From positions 61,089,834 to 61,153,833 of the forward strand of contig OZ023273.1 of the NCBI GenBank assembly GCA_964007475.1: a DNA stretch of 64,000 nucleotides. The letters run 5' to 3'. Source of the DNA: Hybos culiciformis (taxonomy: Eukaryota > Arthropoda > Insecta > Diptera > Hybotidae). The notes under the pieces were generated by a model. The model saw only the letters and a list, made by a program, of their open reading frames with translations, was not told the origin of the DNA and searched no databases. Below, piece by piece: positions 36,101-51,100 of this stretch (its first letter is position 1; each line of letters opens with the position of its first letter). The position numbers and the translations under genes were made by a program.

Positions 36101-39100
36101 ATAAGTATTATCTATAGCATTACTCATTTTATCGGTTAGAATTATTTTGATATTTCCAGAATTTAATTTAATTTATAGTATAGTCTCATTATGTAACTTA
36201 TTGACATTTTTAGTTACAGATTTTGATTCAATTTGTATATAATACCCATAATTGATAAATATAAAATAATTGAATTATCTTTTTCTTTTCACACTACAAT
36301 TATGGTTGCTTAGCTAATATTTTTATTGATAAATAATTTTTTATTCCACTTAACTGAATTAAATACCTATCTAATTTCTTTTTTATTTACTTCTCTATCA
36401 ATTTTGTTTCATTTTATGCTATATTGATTCGTAAAAAACTCTTGAGATAATTAATAGATACCTTTTTAAATTAATCGCATAATGATAATTAAAAAACTTC
36501 ATCCTGCCGTAAAAATGGTATTACATTATATAATTATAATGTAAAGGTTTACAATGTATATGTATGTTTCAATTCGATTCATTGTATAATATAAAAATAA
36601 GTTTTAAAACATTTATTTTATTACTACAATACATAAAATAAAATAAATATTGCATTATTCATAACTTTTTTTTTTTATGTACTACAGAATATACTTTATG
36701 TTATGAGTATAATTCATACATTATATGTGTGTACTATAATACTCTACTAATATATATAGTAATATAACTAGAATTATAAATAAATAAAAGTTTTAATTAT
36801 AATTGTTACTGATTATTTATGTTGAATGAGTTTCTTTAATTTCATTATTTTTTTTAGGTTTATGCAGTAGTTGTATCACATGAAGATACAGGAGATCTTT
36901 CACCAGCAGCAGTGAGTTATACAAGTGGTTTTTATCAGATACCTGTTATTGGAATATCATCAAGAGATGCTGCTTTTTCAGATAAAAATATTCATGTATC
37001 ATTTTTACGTACTGTTCCACCATATTATCATCAAGCTGATGTGTGGTTAGAAATGTTAAGTCATTTTGGTTATAAAAAAGTAAGTTTAAAATATATATAT
37101 TCATTTACATAGTTATTTAGAGAGCATATTATGATTTAACAATTCAAATAAATTGTATAAAAGATTTGAAGACTGTTCTTTTTGTTGTTAAGATTTTGTA
37201 ATCAATCAATAATGTCGCGCCAGATTTTATATTAATTAGATTCCGATACGATCCGTAAATTATATAAATTTCAATATGAAATTTAAAAAAAATATAAAAA
37301 GTGGAAGAGTTTGAGTACCGACAATAATGGAGAGTAGAAACTTTCTGAATATAAAGGATGAACACTGCTAACTGCTACATATATAAAATTTCGCGAGAAA
37401 TTTTTTCTGATTTAATTTTGTTAAATCTTTTTTATTAAGTAAAAAAAAATTAAGCATTAAAAATATGTACATAGGCTTACTTTCATGAAATTTATTAAAA
37501 GTCTATTTCAATATTGTCTAAGTACAGTAGTCATCAGTTTTCAGAATTATTGAAAAAAAATTTAATAACGAAACAGATCACAAAAAAATGAAACAGATTA
37601 TGAACCATGAGAAGCAGCATATCGTCGGTCGGTGACGCAAACCTCGTAAGTCTGTTTTTGAAAATGTTACAGGAGACACAAAAAACTGTATTATTCTTAT
37701 TATTATAATTAGCACAAAATGGCTTAAGATTGGCCAATTTCGAAGCGATATGAATTGTATAAAATCTGTAGCTTCTAACGAAGATTAGTACATTATCTTA
37801 GTTTCAAAAATATACAAGGTTTGGCCACAAAAGCTTCCCACCTAAATTTTCCTGTTTTTTTTTTGACCATAGAAGTGCGTAAAAAATATTTAGAGAGTTT
37901 TTATGAATGTAGATCGACGCAGGCCAAAAAAAATGACAAGAAAATGTAAAAAAACATGTTTTGTAAAGAGTAAGACTTACGAGGTTTGCGTAGCCGACCG
38001 ACGATATGTAATTTGCCTTCGGGTTTCAAAACTCTCAGTGATAAAATTAATTAACTTTCCTTATAATTTGTTTTAAAATTTCATAATTCATAAATTATCG
38101 GAGCTCAGTCTTATGAAACTTTACTTGATACATTAGATAGAATACAATATAAACAAACATGATACAGAAAATTAATCTTTATGTACTTTAGCAATAAGTA
38201 TATATGTATAGTAAAATACAAAACATAATCAAGACAAGAATTTGTGCAAAAATGTAAATGTCATTATTTTTATTTTTTTTTGTATTTTCTATAAACAATG
38301 ATAAAATTTAACGTTTATATAAAAAGTAATTTTATTAAATCTTTAAGCTTCAAAAAATATTTTTATTTTTATTTTTTTAAAGCGAATAATAGTTATGCAA
38401 TTGGGTAACATAACGCACATATTATTTTATTACAACAATAATGTTTATTATTTTTAACAGTTGAAAATGTTGATGTGTGTGCATTTATGTGAAACATTGC
38501 TTTAAGAAAAATATATAATCCATATTTTTCACTTCATAATCCACACATATGTTAGAGAAATATAATACAAAATTTTTACTGCCACAGCTTTTATACCCAT
38601 TTCAGAATGAACAGAAACCCAAATCATTGTATGTACATATATTGTCATTCAAAGGGATCACATACTGTTACCATATCTGTTTCTAAAATATTTTTTGTTT
38701 TACATTTTATCGTTTTATGTATAAATATATATAAATATTTTTATTTTATTTTATTATTTCAAATAATGTAGCTATTATTATATTATTACATTTATTTTAT
38801 TATTATTTTCTTTTATTCAGGTAATTATTATTCATAGTTCAGATACTGATGGTCGAGCAATTTTGGGTCGCTTTCAAACAGCTGCACAATCAAATTATGA
38901 TGATATTGAGGTACGAGCAACAGTTGATCTAATTGTTGAATTTGAACCGAAATTAGAAAGTTTTACAGAACATTTACTTGAAATGAAACAATCTCAATCA
39001 AGAGTTTATTTAATGTATGCAAGGTAAGATATTTTATGTAGGTACACGTACTTGTTTGCCTTATAAAAAAATATCTCTAGGAGTTTATTTATTTAGGTAG

Positions 39101-42100
39101 GTATATTCTATACTCTATTATTATTGATAAATTTTTGGTGACAAAAATTGAATTATTTGCTATTGCAATGTTTTATCACGTTAAGAGTTTATAAATTTAA
39201 ATATTATATATAATCGTATCTCGGAAAATTTAAAGTAGTTCATGATTAAAACGAAATGTATTTCTTTGCGTTTAAACTTGTTGATAAAAAATACATTTCC
39301 TTAATTTCAAAAATTAAAAACGTTGAAAATTAATTTTCTAGTTATTCACTTCATTAAAAAAAAAATGTTCTACTCAAGTAATTATAACTTATCAGTAAAA
39401 TATGCAGAAATTTTGACCCCAACAATTTACCAGAAGATCGTATACCTGGCTAATAGATTACATAAAAGTAGGGTTTGGTTTTCAACTTTTAAAAGCTTAT
39501 CTCTTGCTGTGACATATTAAATTCTTTGTATTTATTTGAAATGGATTATTTAGATAATATCAGAATAATATCAGAAACTTCAATATATTTTTACCTTTTT
39601 CAAGTATTCTCAATTCCTTTTTTTTTGTTAATAAAAAACTACCAGGTAGCTAAATAAAAAACCTGTTTCTTAATAAAAGATTTAATGCTGATTAATTAGT
39701 AAAAAATATGATTTTGTTAAAGTTATAATAACTTATAAAAATCTTGTTCATGGTATGAAAAAAATGTTTTTTTTTTGTTTTGCTACCTAATTTTTTTTTT
39801 TCTTGTTACATGATTTACATCAATTTATTTTTTGGTAACCCAAAATGACTTTTGTGGTTAATTTAATTTTTTTTTGAATGCATAAATTACGTAAGGGAAG
39901 AATTATTATTTTTTCATTTTTATAAAATGAAAAGGGATTTCTTCTAGTTATAAGCAAAAAGGAAAAAAAAAAAGTTTAACCGAATAGTGGGTGCTGTAAT
40001 TAGAACAATAAGTTTTGCCTTTTGAATGGAAAAAAGTTTATCTTTTATTTTGTATTTTTTTTTCTTGTAATGTAGGTACCTACCTCATTTAAATTTTTAT
40101 ATATATAAATGTTTTGTATATAATGTAAAGAGTGTAGTATATTTTACTGTACATTTATGTTATCATTATTATGGGGACATATAAAAGCTGTTTGTTGTTT
40201 ATACCAAAGAAAACCACAAAATTTACAAGGACTTTCAGTGGAATAATGTTTTGGAAAAAGAATGAAAAAAAAAATTAGAATTGGGTAAAAATAACATGAA
40301 TAAATCAAATAAGTTGTTATATATATAGCTTCTTTGAAATAGTATATAAACAAGTTTTGAATGTAAACTGAATTTAAAAATAATTTAAATTCATGATAAT
40401 GAATTTAACTTTGTCAGAAGCATTTTATTTATCTAAGAGCTTGTTAAAAGATGCAAATAATAAATTTCATTAAATTTTTCATTTCAAAAGATGTCACAAG
40501 AAAGTATGTAGTATGTTAACTCTTAACTCTATAGATATAATTTTTTCCAATAAAAACTATAGCATACTTGGCCAAACTGCGGCTCTCGTTCTTCTTCACT
40601 GCGGCTCTAGCCACATTCGAAAAAATATTGTTAAAAATTGATTTTAAAAAACACGATTTAAAAAAAACGTTTTCTTATGTAATGTATTGCTTGTCATATA
40701 ATTTTTCTTTATAAATAAACATGCATGCGAATTTTTTAAACAAATTATGAATGAAAATAAAGATAAATGAAAATGACAATAAAGACAGTTAACATATCGT
40801 CGGTCTCGTTTGTCCTAATATTGTAGAAAAATTATAAAAAACTAAAATTTTAATATGTTCAAAGTTAGAACTCGAAAGCTCATAAATTATCCGCAAGGCT
40901 ATTTCTATTTTCCCGAAAGTACCAAAACGTACTAAAGAAAATTCGAAAAAAATTTTCTTAAAAGTATTTTTTTTCAGTTTCGTGATTTTTGCATGAGACC
41001 GACGATATTTAAAACAATTTCTAATTGCGGCTCTCGACAATTCTGTTTTTGTAATATCGGCTCCTGTCGGGATAAAGTCTGGCCACCCCTGCTATAGATG
41101 ATATAATCTAACAAATTTAGCCCCATCTAATATATAAAAATGAAAATTCTCTGTTTCTCTTTCCTCTGTCCTCTGTCCTCGGTCCTCTGTCCTCTGTCCT
41201 CTGTCCTCTGTCCTCTGTCCTCTGTCCTCTGTCCTCTGTCCTCTGTCCTCTGTCCTCTGTCCTCTGTCCTCTGTCCTCTGTCCTCTGTCCTCTGTCCTCT
41301 GTCCTCTGTCCTCTGTCCTCTGTCCTCTGTCCTCTGTCCTCTGTCCTCTGTCCTCTGTCCTCTGGCCTCTGTCCTCTGTCCTCTGTCCTCTGTCCTCTGT
41401 CCTCTGTCCTCTGTCCTCTGTCCTCTGTCCTCTGTCCTCTGTCCTCTGTCCTTTGTCCTCTGTCCTCTGTCCTCTGTCCTCTGTCCTCAATCACGCCTAA
41501 ACCGCTGGGACGATTTGGCTGAAATTTTGAACTTAAGTATCATTGGGGCCCGAGATGGTTATAGGGTACTAGAAATTTTGATCCGAAGCCCCGGCGGGGG
41601 GCTACCTTAGAAGCCGGTTTTGCAATTTAGGTATATTCCGATAAAATGTTGTAGCGTTGGACCCGAAAAGCCTATTTAAAAAACTGGATTTTGACATTCC
41701 CCCGACCGTCCCAGGGCTCAATTGGGGGGCTATACAACAAATTTCGAAATTTTATAATTTTGAAAATAAGAAGCCTACAGACCCGATTGGTTATATTTTT
41801 GATCCGAGGCACCGACGGGGGGCTACCTAAGAAGGCGGTTTTGCAATTTAGGTATTTATTATAGCGTTGGGTTGGACCCCAATCTACTATTTAGGAGACT
41901 GGATGTGTTAAGGCACCGGGGAAGTGGATATTTAACAAATTTTGAAATTCTGTTTTTTTAGTGCACAAAATCTGGATTAAAGTGTTTTGATATAAATATA
42001 AGTTCGGAACTACCGTGAGAAGCCGGGTATTTCGTCTAGTTATGAATAAATTTAAGAATATAATAAAATGGAAATCTTCAATTTATGAAAAATGTGTGTT

Positions 42101-45100
42101 TATTTTTTCCAATTGTCATTTTAAATCCTTCAATTTCTAAAAACTACAATAATTATTTATTAATTCTAATATTACTTTCTAAGTTTTAAGTTATGGATTT
42201 AAAATAATTTATTTTTGTAAATACGACATTTTCATTTTTTATGTGAAGTATTTTACTAATCTTTGTTATTTTGTTTCAACTGGTAACTGGTCAGATCTAA
42301 TGAAGTTTAATATCGTCGATTTTTTTTATTTCATAACTAATAAATTAAAGAAAAAGAACTGTATAATATAAAATTAATAAATGTATTTTAATGTGCATGT
42401 GATCGGTAAGTTGTATTTACAATTGCAAATTTAGCTCGGTAAATGGTATATTGCATGCGTCAATACACATGTAATTATTTAATTAAGTAAATTTTATTCA
42501 CATTCTCCGTATTAAGTAAATTTTATTTACTTTCTTCATTTTGAACTTTTGTTTATTTTTTGCATTGCAAATGTATTGATTGCAACTACCTCTCACATGC
42601 ACATTAAAACAGTATACAAAACATGTTAATAAAATTTATTATACAGCTCGTTGTGTATAATATACACAAAAACACATGGACACTTGTCAATATTATATCA
42701 CTCCACCTAACGGTCTCGTGATATAAGTATTGACTCGTGTCTATGTGTTTTTATGTATACACAACTCGTTGTTATAACAAATTTTCTTAACTGTGTTGAA
42801 TCTACTATATATTTGGTTTAAACTTAGAAATATAATAAAAATTAATTGAATTATTACATCAAACGTTAGTAGCGTTAAGATTAAGACTGGTTAGGACTGT
42901 TCATATGGTTTATCAAAAGAGAAGAATCATGTTATATTTTCAACTAAGTATTGTATGGCAAAAGATACTAAAGTCTATTAAACTTTTTTTTTTTTAATAT
43001 AATAGTAACAGAAGAATTTAGTTTTAGTATAATATAATAATAATAAAAATATAATTCATATGCATTATAAATCCCAATATTATAGAAATTTTTTTTTATT
43101 TAAATACTATCTACGTATGTACACAGAACACAGTAAAAATGTGATTTATAATAATAATCAAAAATATAATTCATGCATTATAAATTCCAATTTAATCCAG
43201 AAAATGCAAATTCAAAATTTAAAATTTTTTTTAATTTTTTCAGAAATGTTTTCAGGAATGTTTTCAATAATTTGTGATTCGAACTTAATTCGTGAGCTGG
43301 ACAACATTAAAGTTATGAATCTACAACTAAAAATGAAAAAACTAAATTTTACAAATAATACTATGACCTCAAACAATATTTTTTTGTTTATTCCCTCAAA
43401 CTTTTAATTTTTCGCCATAAGTTTTTTTGTTAACGCAAAGTGGCGGAAAAGTTGAATGGCAACGTATTAATACGAGATAAATTAAATATTTAAAAAAAAC
43501 ATTTATTCTTAATCTATCCATTGCATATTAAATCACATTTTGCGTTATTTAATTTTTTGTGCTTTTTCGATAAATTCGAAAAAAACATCTCATAGAAAAA
43601 ACATTTTTTTTGTCCTTTTTAGCAAAGAAGACGCTTATGTTATATTTAGAGATTCCTCACAGCTTAATATGACTGAAGATGGTCATGTGTGGATTGTAAC
43701 AGAACAAGCTTTAAATGCCAATAATACTCCAGACGGAGTTCTTGGATTAGCATTACAATATGCAAATAACGAGGAGGAGCACATAAAGGTAAGCAGTTAT
43801 TTTAGGTAATTGTTATGTTAGTTAAAATTAAGCCTTTTCGAAAAAAAACTTCGCGTTAAAATTTGATTTTTTAATGTACTCTTTTTTTCTCGAATATTAT
43901 ACGTTTATGTTTATATAATATAGATAAGTATTATGTATATTTATAATGTTTATATAAAATTTGTTTAATTCTTATGTTTACCAAGCAAAAAAAGGTCAGC
44001 ATGTAATTTGAAATATGTATAAATATGGTTTACTGAATAAGTTGAATAACAAAACCATAACAAATATGAATTTTTACCTCAAGAACCTTTACTTATTTTT
44101 TCAACGAAAAGTTATTATTTACAATTTTTTTTTTTTTTTAAATATATCCAATTTCAACTTTTTAACTCCATAAACTTGAATGTAAACACACCAAAAGTTT
44201 TGTAACGAGTACGAAACCCCTATTTTCTTAAAAAAACATTTATTATTTCTTTAGCCTTTTTGAAAAATCCTACAAATTAGTGAAAAATTAAACACAATCA
44301 AAAGAAAATGTAAATTCAACTATATAAATAATATTTGTTAGACGTCGTCGTCCCTTGGTAATGTCGTTATCCAACAATTCGCCAAGTTGTTGCGAGTTAC
44401 GTACCTATCGTCGGATTAAAGGTATTAAGATCAATTGGACAATTGGAAAATTCAGGAACAGCTCGAACTAACCTCGAACTAACCTACGATCGAAGACGGT
44501 TAAAAAATATAACTGTATACCTACATATTTCAGTTACGTTATATTGTTATGGTTATTTTAAGGACATTATTTTAATTTAATTTTCAGGATAGTGTAACAG
44601 TTTTGGCCTCAGCCATTAAAGAAATGATGGCAAATGAAACAATAACTGAAGCGCCCAAAGATTGTGATGATTCTGGTGTTAATTGGGAGTCAGGTAATAA
44701 TATATTTTTAAATCAGATTAAAAAAAAAATCTATATGACATTACTAGCAGTTCTTTCCAACTCCAATTCAAAACTGATTTTTGTGTTAAGATAATATAGG
44801 TTGAAAGTTGGAACATTAATAAATAATTATTTTCAAAGTTTTTGAAACAAATCTTGTAGCTAAAATTTTAATAATCACATTAAATAAATGTTATAATGGA
44901 CTGAAAAAAAAAAAGTTTCTTAAAAGTCAGTGAAAATCATTTATGATAAAAATATAACTATACATAATTCTAAAGTTATGTCCATCAGAAATATTATTTT
45001 TACTCAAATAGATATTGTATAACAATATTATGAACTTTAGAAACTTTATTCAACTTAAGTAACAAAACAAAATTAGTTGACCTTTATGAAAGCTATTAAT

Positions 45101-48100
45101 TTTCTATATTATAATATATTTACTCAATAATTTTATAAAAATTAATGAAATATGTATTTATATTTACCTAAAATAATATTATCTTTGCATTAACAAATTT
45201 TCTTTATCAAAATTGTTGGTGTATATTATAAAATAATCAAAATATTTATACCCAAGACTATTATCGCGAACTCTCTTAACATTATATTCGAATAATTTTT
45301 TTTTTTTATTTAAATTTTATAGATATAAGTTAGTATAATAATAATTTTATATAAGGATATTAAAAAAAAAAATAAGGATTTTATTAATCCAAGAATATTT
45401 TGTTTGCAAAAGATCTCTGATCCTTGATGTTTATGTTGTACATAAAAAACAAAAATAAATAAATAAGCATAAAACCATAAAATTTATTCCAAAGTTAATT
45501 TTTATTTTATTAATGTTCATTTACAAACATTACGTACAAAAAAAAGGAAAACATAATTTTCTTTCGTTACAGGTCGAAAACTTTTCCAATATTTAAAAGC
45601 AGTTAATATTACTGGAACTACCGGACAAATAGCCTTCGATGATAATGGCGACAGAATTTATGCGGAATATGATGTTGTCAATGTAAGAGATCATCAAAAA
45701 GGGAAATCCGTTGGAAAATTTTATTACGATTCTGTAAGAAAATTGTTATTATATTTTCATACATTCATATAAAAATAGTAGGTACGAAGTATATGAAAAT
45801 TTTTTACAAGAATAGGGAAAATTTTACATAATTTTTTTTTTCTTTCATATTATTTCATTTTCATAAAGTTTTTCCGTAATCTTCTTTTGAAAACTTTTTT
45901 AAAATTATGTTCAAAAAGTTAGATTATCTTTTCTTTTGAAAAAAAAAATCTAGTGATAAAAAGGAGAATTGTTAAAATATAAAGAAGAAAAAGATAAAGT
46001 AATTAAGTGATGAAATTAATTTTTAATTCTTTAATTAAGGATTTTTAACTATATATTATTATCATGCATTTTTAGATATATATTTAATGATTTTATTTCA
46101 TAATTTGAGAACAAAAGGGATTTAAAATTTAATAGGCGCATTTCGGTAATTTTTCATTTTATTAAGGTCGAATTATGTTAATAAAAGTTTAACATAGAAA
46201 TTGGTCTATGATGATAATGACAAGCAGCGTTGAATACAAATTATGAAATTTAAATAATTATAAAAATATTAAAAATATTATAAAATAAAAGGGGTAAAAT
46301 GATATACTTTAGAAAATTCCCTATAAAATTTTTAATTTTTTGACATTAAACTTTAATTAAAATTATGCCGCAATATATAGAAAGAGAGAAAACCTGGATA
46401 CATGCTTAATTTTTTTCATAGTATTGTATTATGGCTTTTCTTTCATTTTAATGAATAAGGAATGTTTTTACCATAAATAAGCGAATCAAATGTGATAAGC
46501 CACGATTATAAATCAATAATAAATATTATATACATAATTTAAGTTGAATTTATTGAATATAATAAATAAATCAATCAATCAATAGAATGAAAACATTTTC
46601 ATTGATTGTATGGGAGTTAATATTTATTTGAGAAATTGGAATTACTTAATCGGAATTTCTGGGAATAAAACTTATTTGTTATTTTTTTTTTTTAAATTGC
46701 ACACAGTGAAAATGCTCATTTATTGAACAAATAAAACATTCCATTAAAAATGATTGGATTTATACGTCTTCAACTGTAATTTAATTTTTATTATGACATC
46801 TTTTATCAGATAACTTTCTGAGGATTTTTTTTTTTTAAATACAAACTTATTATTAAGAAATAGAATGAGTTTTTTTTAAAGGGTGAACTATTTTTAACAA
46901 ATTGGGCTTGAGTATAATATGCCAAGAACACTAAAATAAAAGTTGGCATAAAATCAATAATTAAAAATTATCTTAAAATTCTTACAAAACATGTTTTGGG
47001 AAAAAAAAAATTAGGAATAAAATGTTGAATTTTTTCGTAAGTGTAGTAAACTGCAATTTGTAATTATTTAAGAAATAAAATGTAATAAAAATGTAATAAA
47101 ATTGCCTATTATTTTATTTGCGAAAATATGATGAATGAAAATTATACTTACATTTTACTTATATCTCAATGACGGGCATGGAAATTATATTTTTTTATTT
47201 GTTGGAAAATTTTATGCTACGGTTACATTAATTTTACAACTGTATTCTTTATTTTATTTAATTAAAATAAACTATTTTTTGTAATATTCGATAGTCGAAG
47301 ATCCTTATGTATTTACTTAATTTGTTTTATTTTATAGTAGTCCTTTCCTTGCAATTCTAGAAAAAGAGTAAAGTTAATATTGAAAGAGCAAATTAAGGTT
47401 ATTATCGGAAGTTAAAATGTATTTGTTCGTAACTAGTATAATTCGAAGTTATACGCTAACTCATCGTTGATGTATTTCAGTCCCAGAAGTTAAACCAGAT
47501 TAAACCAATTCTCTTCTTGCAATTATTGACTTGATTACATATGTCACAAATACAATGATATATAATAAATGAAGAAAAGTAGTATTAACTCGACAGTTTG
47601 TACATTTTAGATATAAGTTAAGTTATTCCACAAAAATTATTAATAATAATGTTAATTTTCTATACCAAATTATTAGTTATAATATACAAGAAATTTATTG
47701 GTAGTGGTTATACTAACCGAAAATTTTCTATAGAATATGAAAAAAAAAAAAAAAATGATTGATAAAATATATGTATTAATAGAATTTAAGAAGAATGTTG
47801 AATGAAAATTTGTTGAAAAACTTGGAAATATATGGAATTTATTACCATAATAATATTTATTCAGCCCAAAGTGATGAAACATAAATTTTCTTATAACAAT
47901 AATATGAAATTATGATAAATGAAAAAATTTTTTACCTTTAATACGGAAAATAGGTATTAAAAATATTAAACAGGAATTTTTTTTTCCAGATTTTGGATAA
48001 TAATCTTTTTCTGTGTACAACAAAAAAGCAAAACAAACTTTTTTAAGAAGTTTTGTTTAACTTAACTTAAATGTAGTATAAAAAAAATTTATCGCACTCC

Positions 48101-51100
48101 ATTTCTTAATGACAAATTAAAATTATTCATTTGCATAAAAAGTTAGAAAAAAGTTGTAAATTTTTGAAAGTTGTAGAAAAAAAATAGGAATATTGTACGT
48201 GGTGTCATTTAAAATCTTTAACATCTAATTTCAAATTATCGATTCTTTTTTTTTTTCAAAATCGTCGATGTCGGATTCTATTAGGTGCAAAATGCCAGTA
48301 ATCGTTTTTTAATATTGGAATTATAGATTTATAAGAATATGATTAAATATGGATATTGTGATGTGCTATTTTATGAAATAATAAATTTTTAATTGAGCGT
48401 ATAGAATTTGAAATTAAATAAATATTATGATGATTGTTTGAACAAAAAAAAAATTCTTCTTATTGCCTTAATAAAATTTTAATTTTAATAATTATGTTTT
48501 CAAGTATGAAATTTTTTTCGTAGTTATTATAGAAAATCAATTCACAATTTTATATACATGTACCTAGTAGTTAAGAAAGTTTCATGTTAAAACATTTTGT
48601 TCATACTTCTCTCTCTTATATACGTAAAATTATTCAGGTTATCACCTTTTTGCATAATATATATGAAAAAAGTTTTAAAGTTCGAATTGAAAGTTTAACT
48701 ATCAATTGTTTTAAAGTAAATTGAGATTTTTTAAACTTTATTTTTTTTTCTAGGATAAGAAGAAAATGCGTTTGAATATAAGTGATAATGAAATTTTATG
48801 GCCTGGAAAACAAAGAAAGAAGCCTGAAGGTGTTATTATTCCGACACATTTAAAGGTGCTTACAATTGAAGAAAAACCATTTGTGTATGTCCGACGCCTC
48901 TCAAATGATGAACTTTGCGAAGATGATGAAATTCCATGTCCACATTTTAATGTGACAGACGGATCAGGTAATTTTAGAAATATTTTAAGAGTTTAACCGA
49001 TATATAATAAAAATAAATACATATTGTTCAAAGATAATCGACTTTTAAGTTAAAAAAAACATTATGTCGAACTATGTTTTGTTAAAAAAAAGTCACAGTT
49101 TCCCAAGCAATAGTACATAGTTGAGAAAACAATTAAAATTTAATAACATCGTATCGTAGCTGTGAAGAATAAAGAGCTAATATCGTTATTCTAGTAGTAT
49201 TCAACCCTTCGCAATTGCAATATTCGAATTATTAAGAACTCGTTATTTCCAAATTTATTATTTAATATGTAAAGTCCAAAATATTGGTTTAATATTTCAT
49301 ACTTTGGGAAGGATACGATGCATGTTTCCAAATCTGTTGGTGTGGAAATTTATTGTTGATTTAGTTTAATATAATTAATTTCTTTCTTTAATTAACCCCA
49401 GACAATAATATTATTGACGGCTATTAGCTGTAAAAATTTAAACATCAAAACTTTTATCATCATCATGAATATCCGTTAATTGTACAATTTAATTATTATA
49501 ACTTTACCTAATTATATTACAGCATTTGATTATTGTTGTAAAGGATATTGTGTGGACCTTTTGAAAGCATTAGCTGAACGAATTAATTTCACATATGAGC
49601 TTGGATTATCACCTGATGGTCAATTTGGTAATTACGTACTAAGAAATCAGTCTGGGTCGATGGCTGTGAAAAAAGAATGGTCTGGTTTGATTGGGGAATT
49701 AGTATACGAAAGAGCAGACATGATAGTTGCACCACTAACAATAAATCCAGAAAGAGCAGAATTTATTGAATTTTCAAAGCCTTTTAAATATCAAGGGATT
49801 ACTATTTTAGAGAAAAAACCATCGCGTTCAAGCACATTGGTATCTTTTTTACAACCTTTTAGCAATACATTATGGATATTAGTAATGGTTTCTGTTCATG
49901 TTGTTGCATTGGTTCTTTATTTATTAGATAGGTAAGATATTTTATATAGATCACAAAAAAATAATTAATTGATATTTTTGAATCACCGAACTATACTAAG
50001 GTATCTTAATTTTTTTTGAAATTTGAAATATTTTTTTTCGCTTTGATATGTATATCCAGTTAATACAGAGAGATAGAAATAAGATAGTCAGCTGGGTAGA
50101 GCAGATACAAAATTGATAATTTGTTTCTTAGTTTCGTTTCAGTCCATTTCAGTATTTTTTGTCATAAGAAAAATTACACTCACCCCTTAATAATAAATGG
50201 TGGTACATGTAAGATTTCACAACTTCTTGGAAAAATACACATATTATCAAGTTCAAAAGGCTCAATTCGTTCACTTATTTTTCTTAAATTTCATATTTTT
50301 AGATATAAATGTAACCTTTTTACATATACCTTACCTATATATACCTTGTGGACGTTTGATCCACATGATTTCTTTGAGTTTAGATTGAATTGAAAAAAAT
50401 GTAAAAAGTTATTTGGTTATTTCTATCTTCATTCGTTGAATAATTTTTTATTCAATTTTTTATTATAGATTTTCGCCTTTTGGAAGATTTAAATTAACAA
50501 GCAATGATAATACTGAAGAAGATGCATTGAATTTGAGTTCAGCGATTTGGTTTGCTTGGGGTGTTTTACTTAATAGCGGTATTGGAGAAGGCACACCAAG
50601 AAGCTTTTCAGCAAGAGTATTGGGAATGGTTTGGGCTGGATTTGCAATGATTATTGTTGCTTCTTACACTGCCAATTTAGCAGCGTTCCTCGTCTTAGAA
50701 CGCCCTAAAACAAAATTGAGTGGAATTAATGATGCAAGATTACGAAACACAATGGAAAATTTAACATGTGCCACTGTGAGTAATTCGGCTGTCGATATGT
50801 ATTTTCGAAGACAAGTAGAATTGTCGAATATGTATAGAACAATGGAAGCAAATAATTATGCAACTGCAGAAGAGGCGATTCAAGATGTCAAAAATGGGTA
50901 AGAAATGGTGAAATAAGGAAAATACATAATGTAGAATTTAATTTATTTGTTGTTTATAGGACATGCCAATTACAACGTTTAAGTAGATGTAAATTAAATG
51001 TAAAAAAAACAAGATTAATTTAATTCAAAAAAAAATATTTTATTGTTTAAGATCAAAATAAAATTTAAAGTTAATCAGTTTTACTTATTGTAGAAAATTG

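Larger units (their letters stand above)
39024..43622 (+). other. Nmdar1 intron c-d (4.6 kb), dense in mobile elements
   Basis: Holds a hAT with a nested MITE (40565-41091), a Helitron-like element (41126-42039) and the two-module foldback (42390-42785). An AT-biased open frame at 43060-43407 has no recognisable product. Confidence 0.8.

Noticed and set aside
41092..41610. RTEDRGQ and LCPLSSV repeat frames on both strands
   Set aside because: Translation of the 7-bp CCTCTGT array within a Helitron-like element.
43060..43407. 115-residue plus-strand frame in an Nmdar1 intron
   Set aside because: Strong AT-biased composition, no recognised domain, and no splice or promoter support; expected by chance at this base composition and length.
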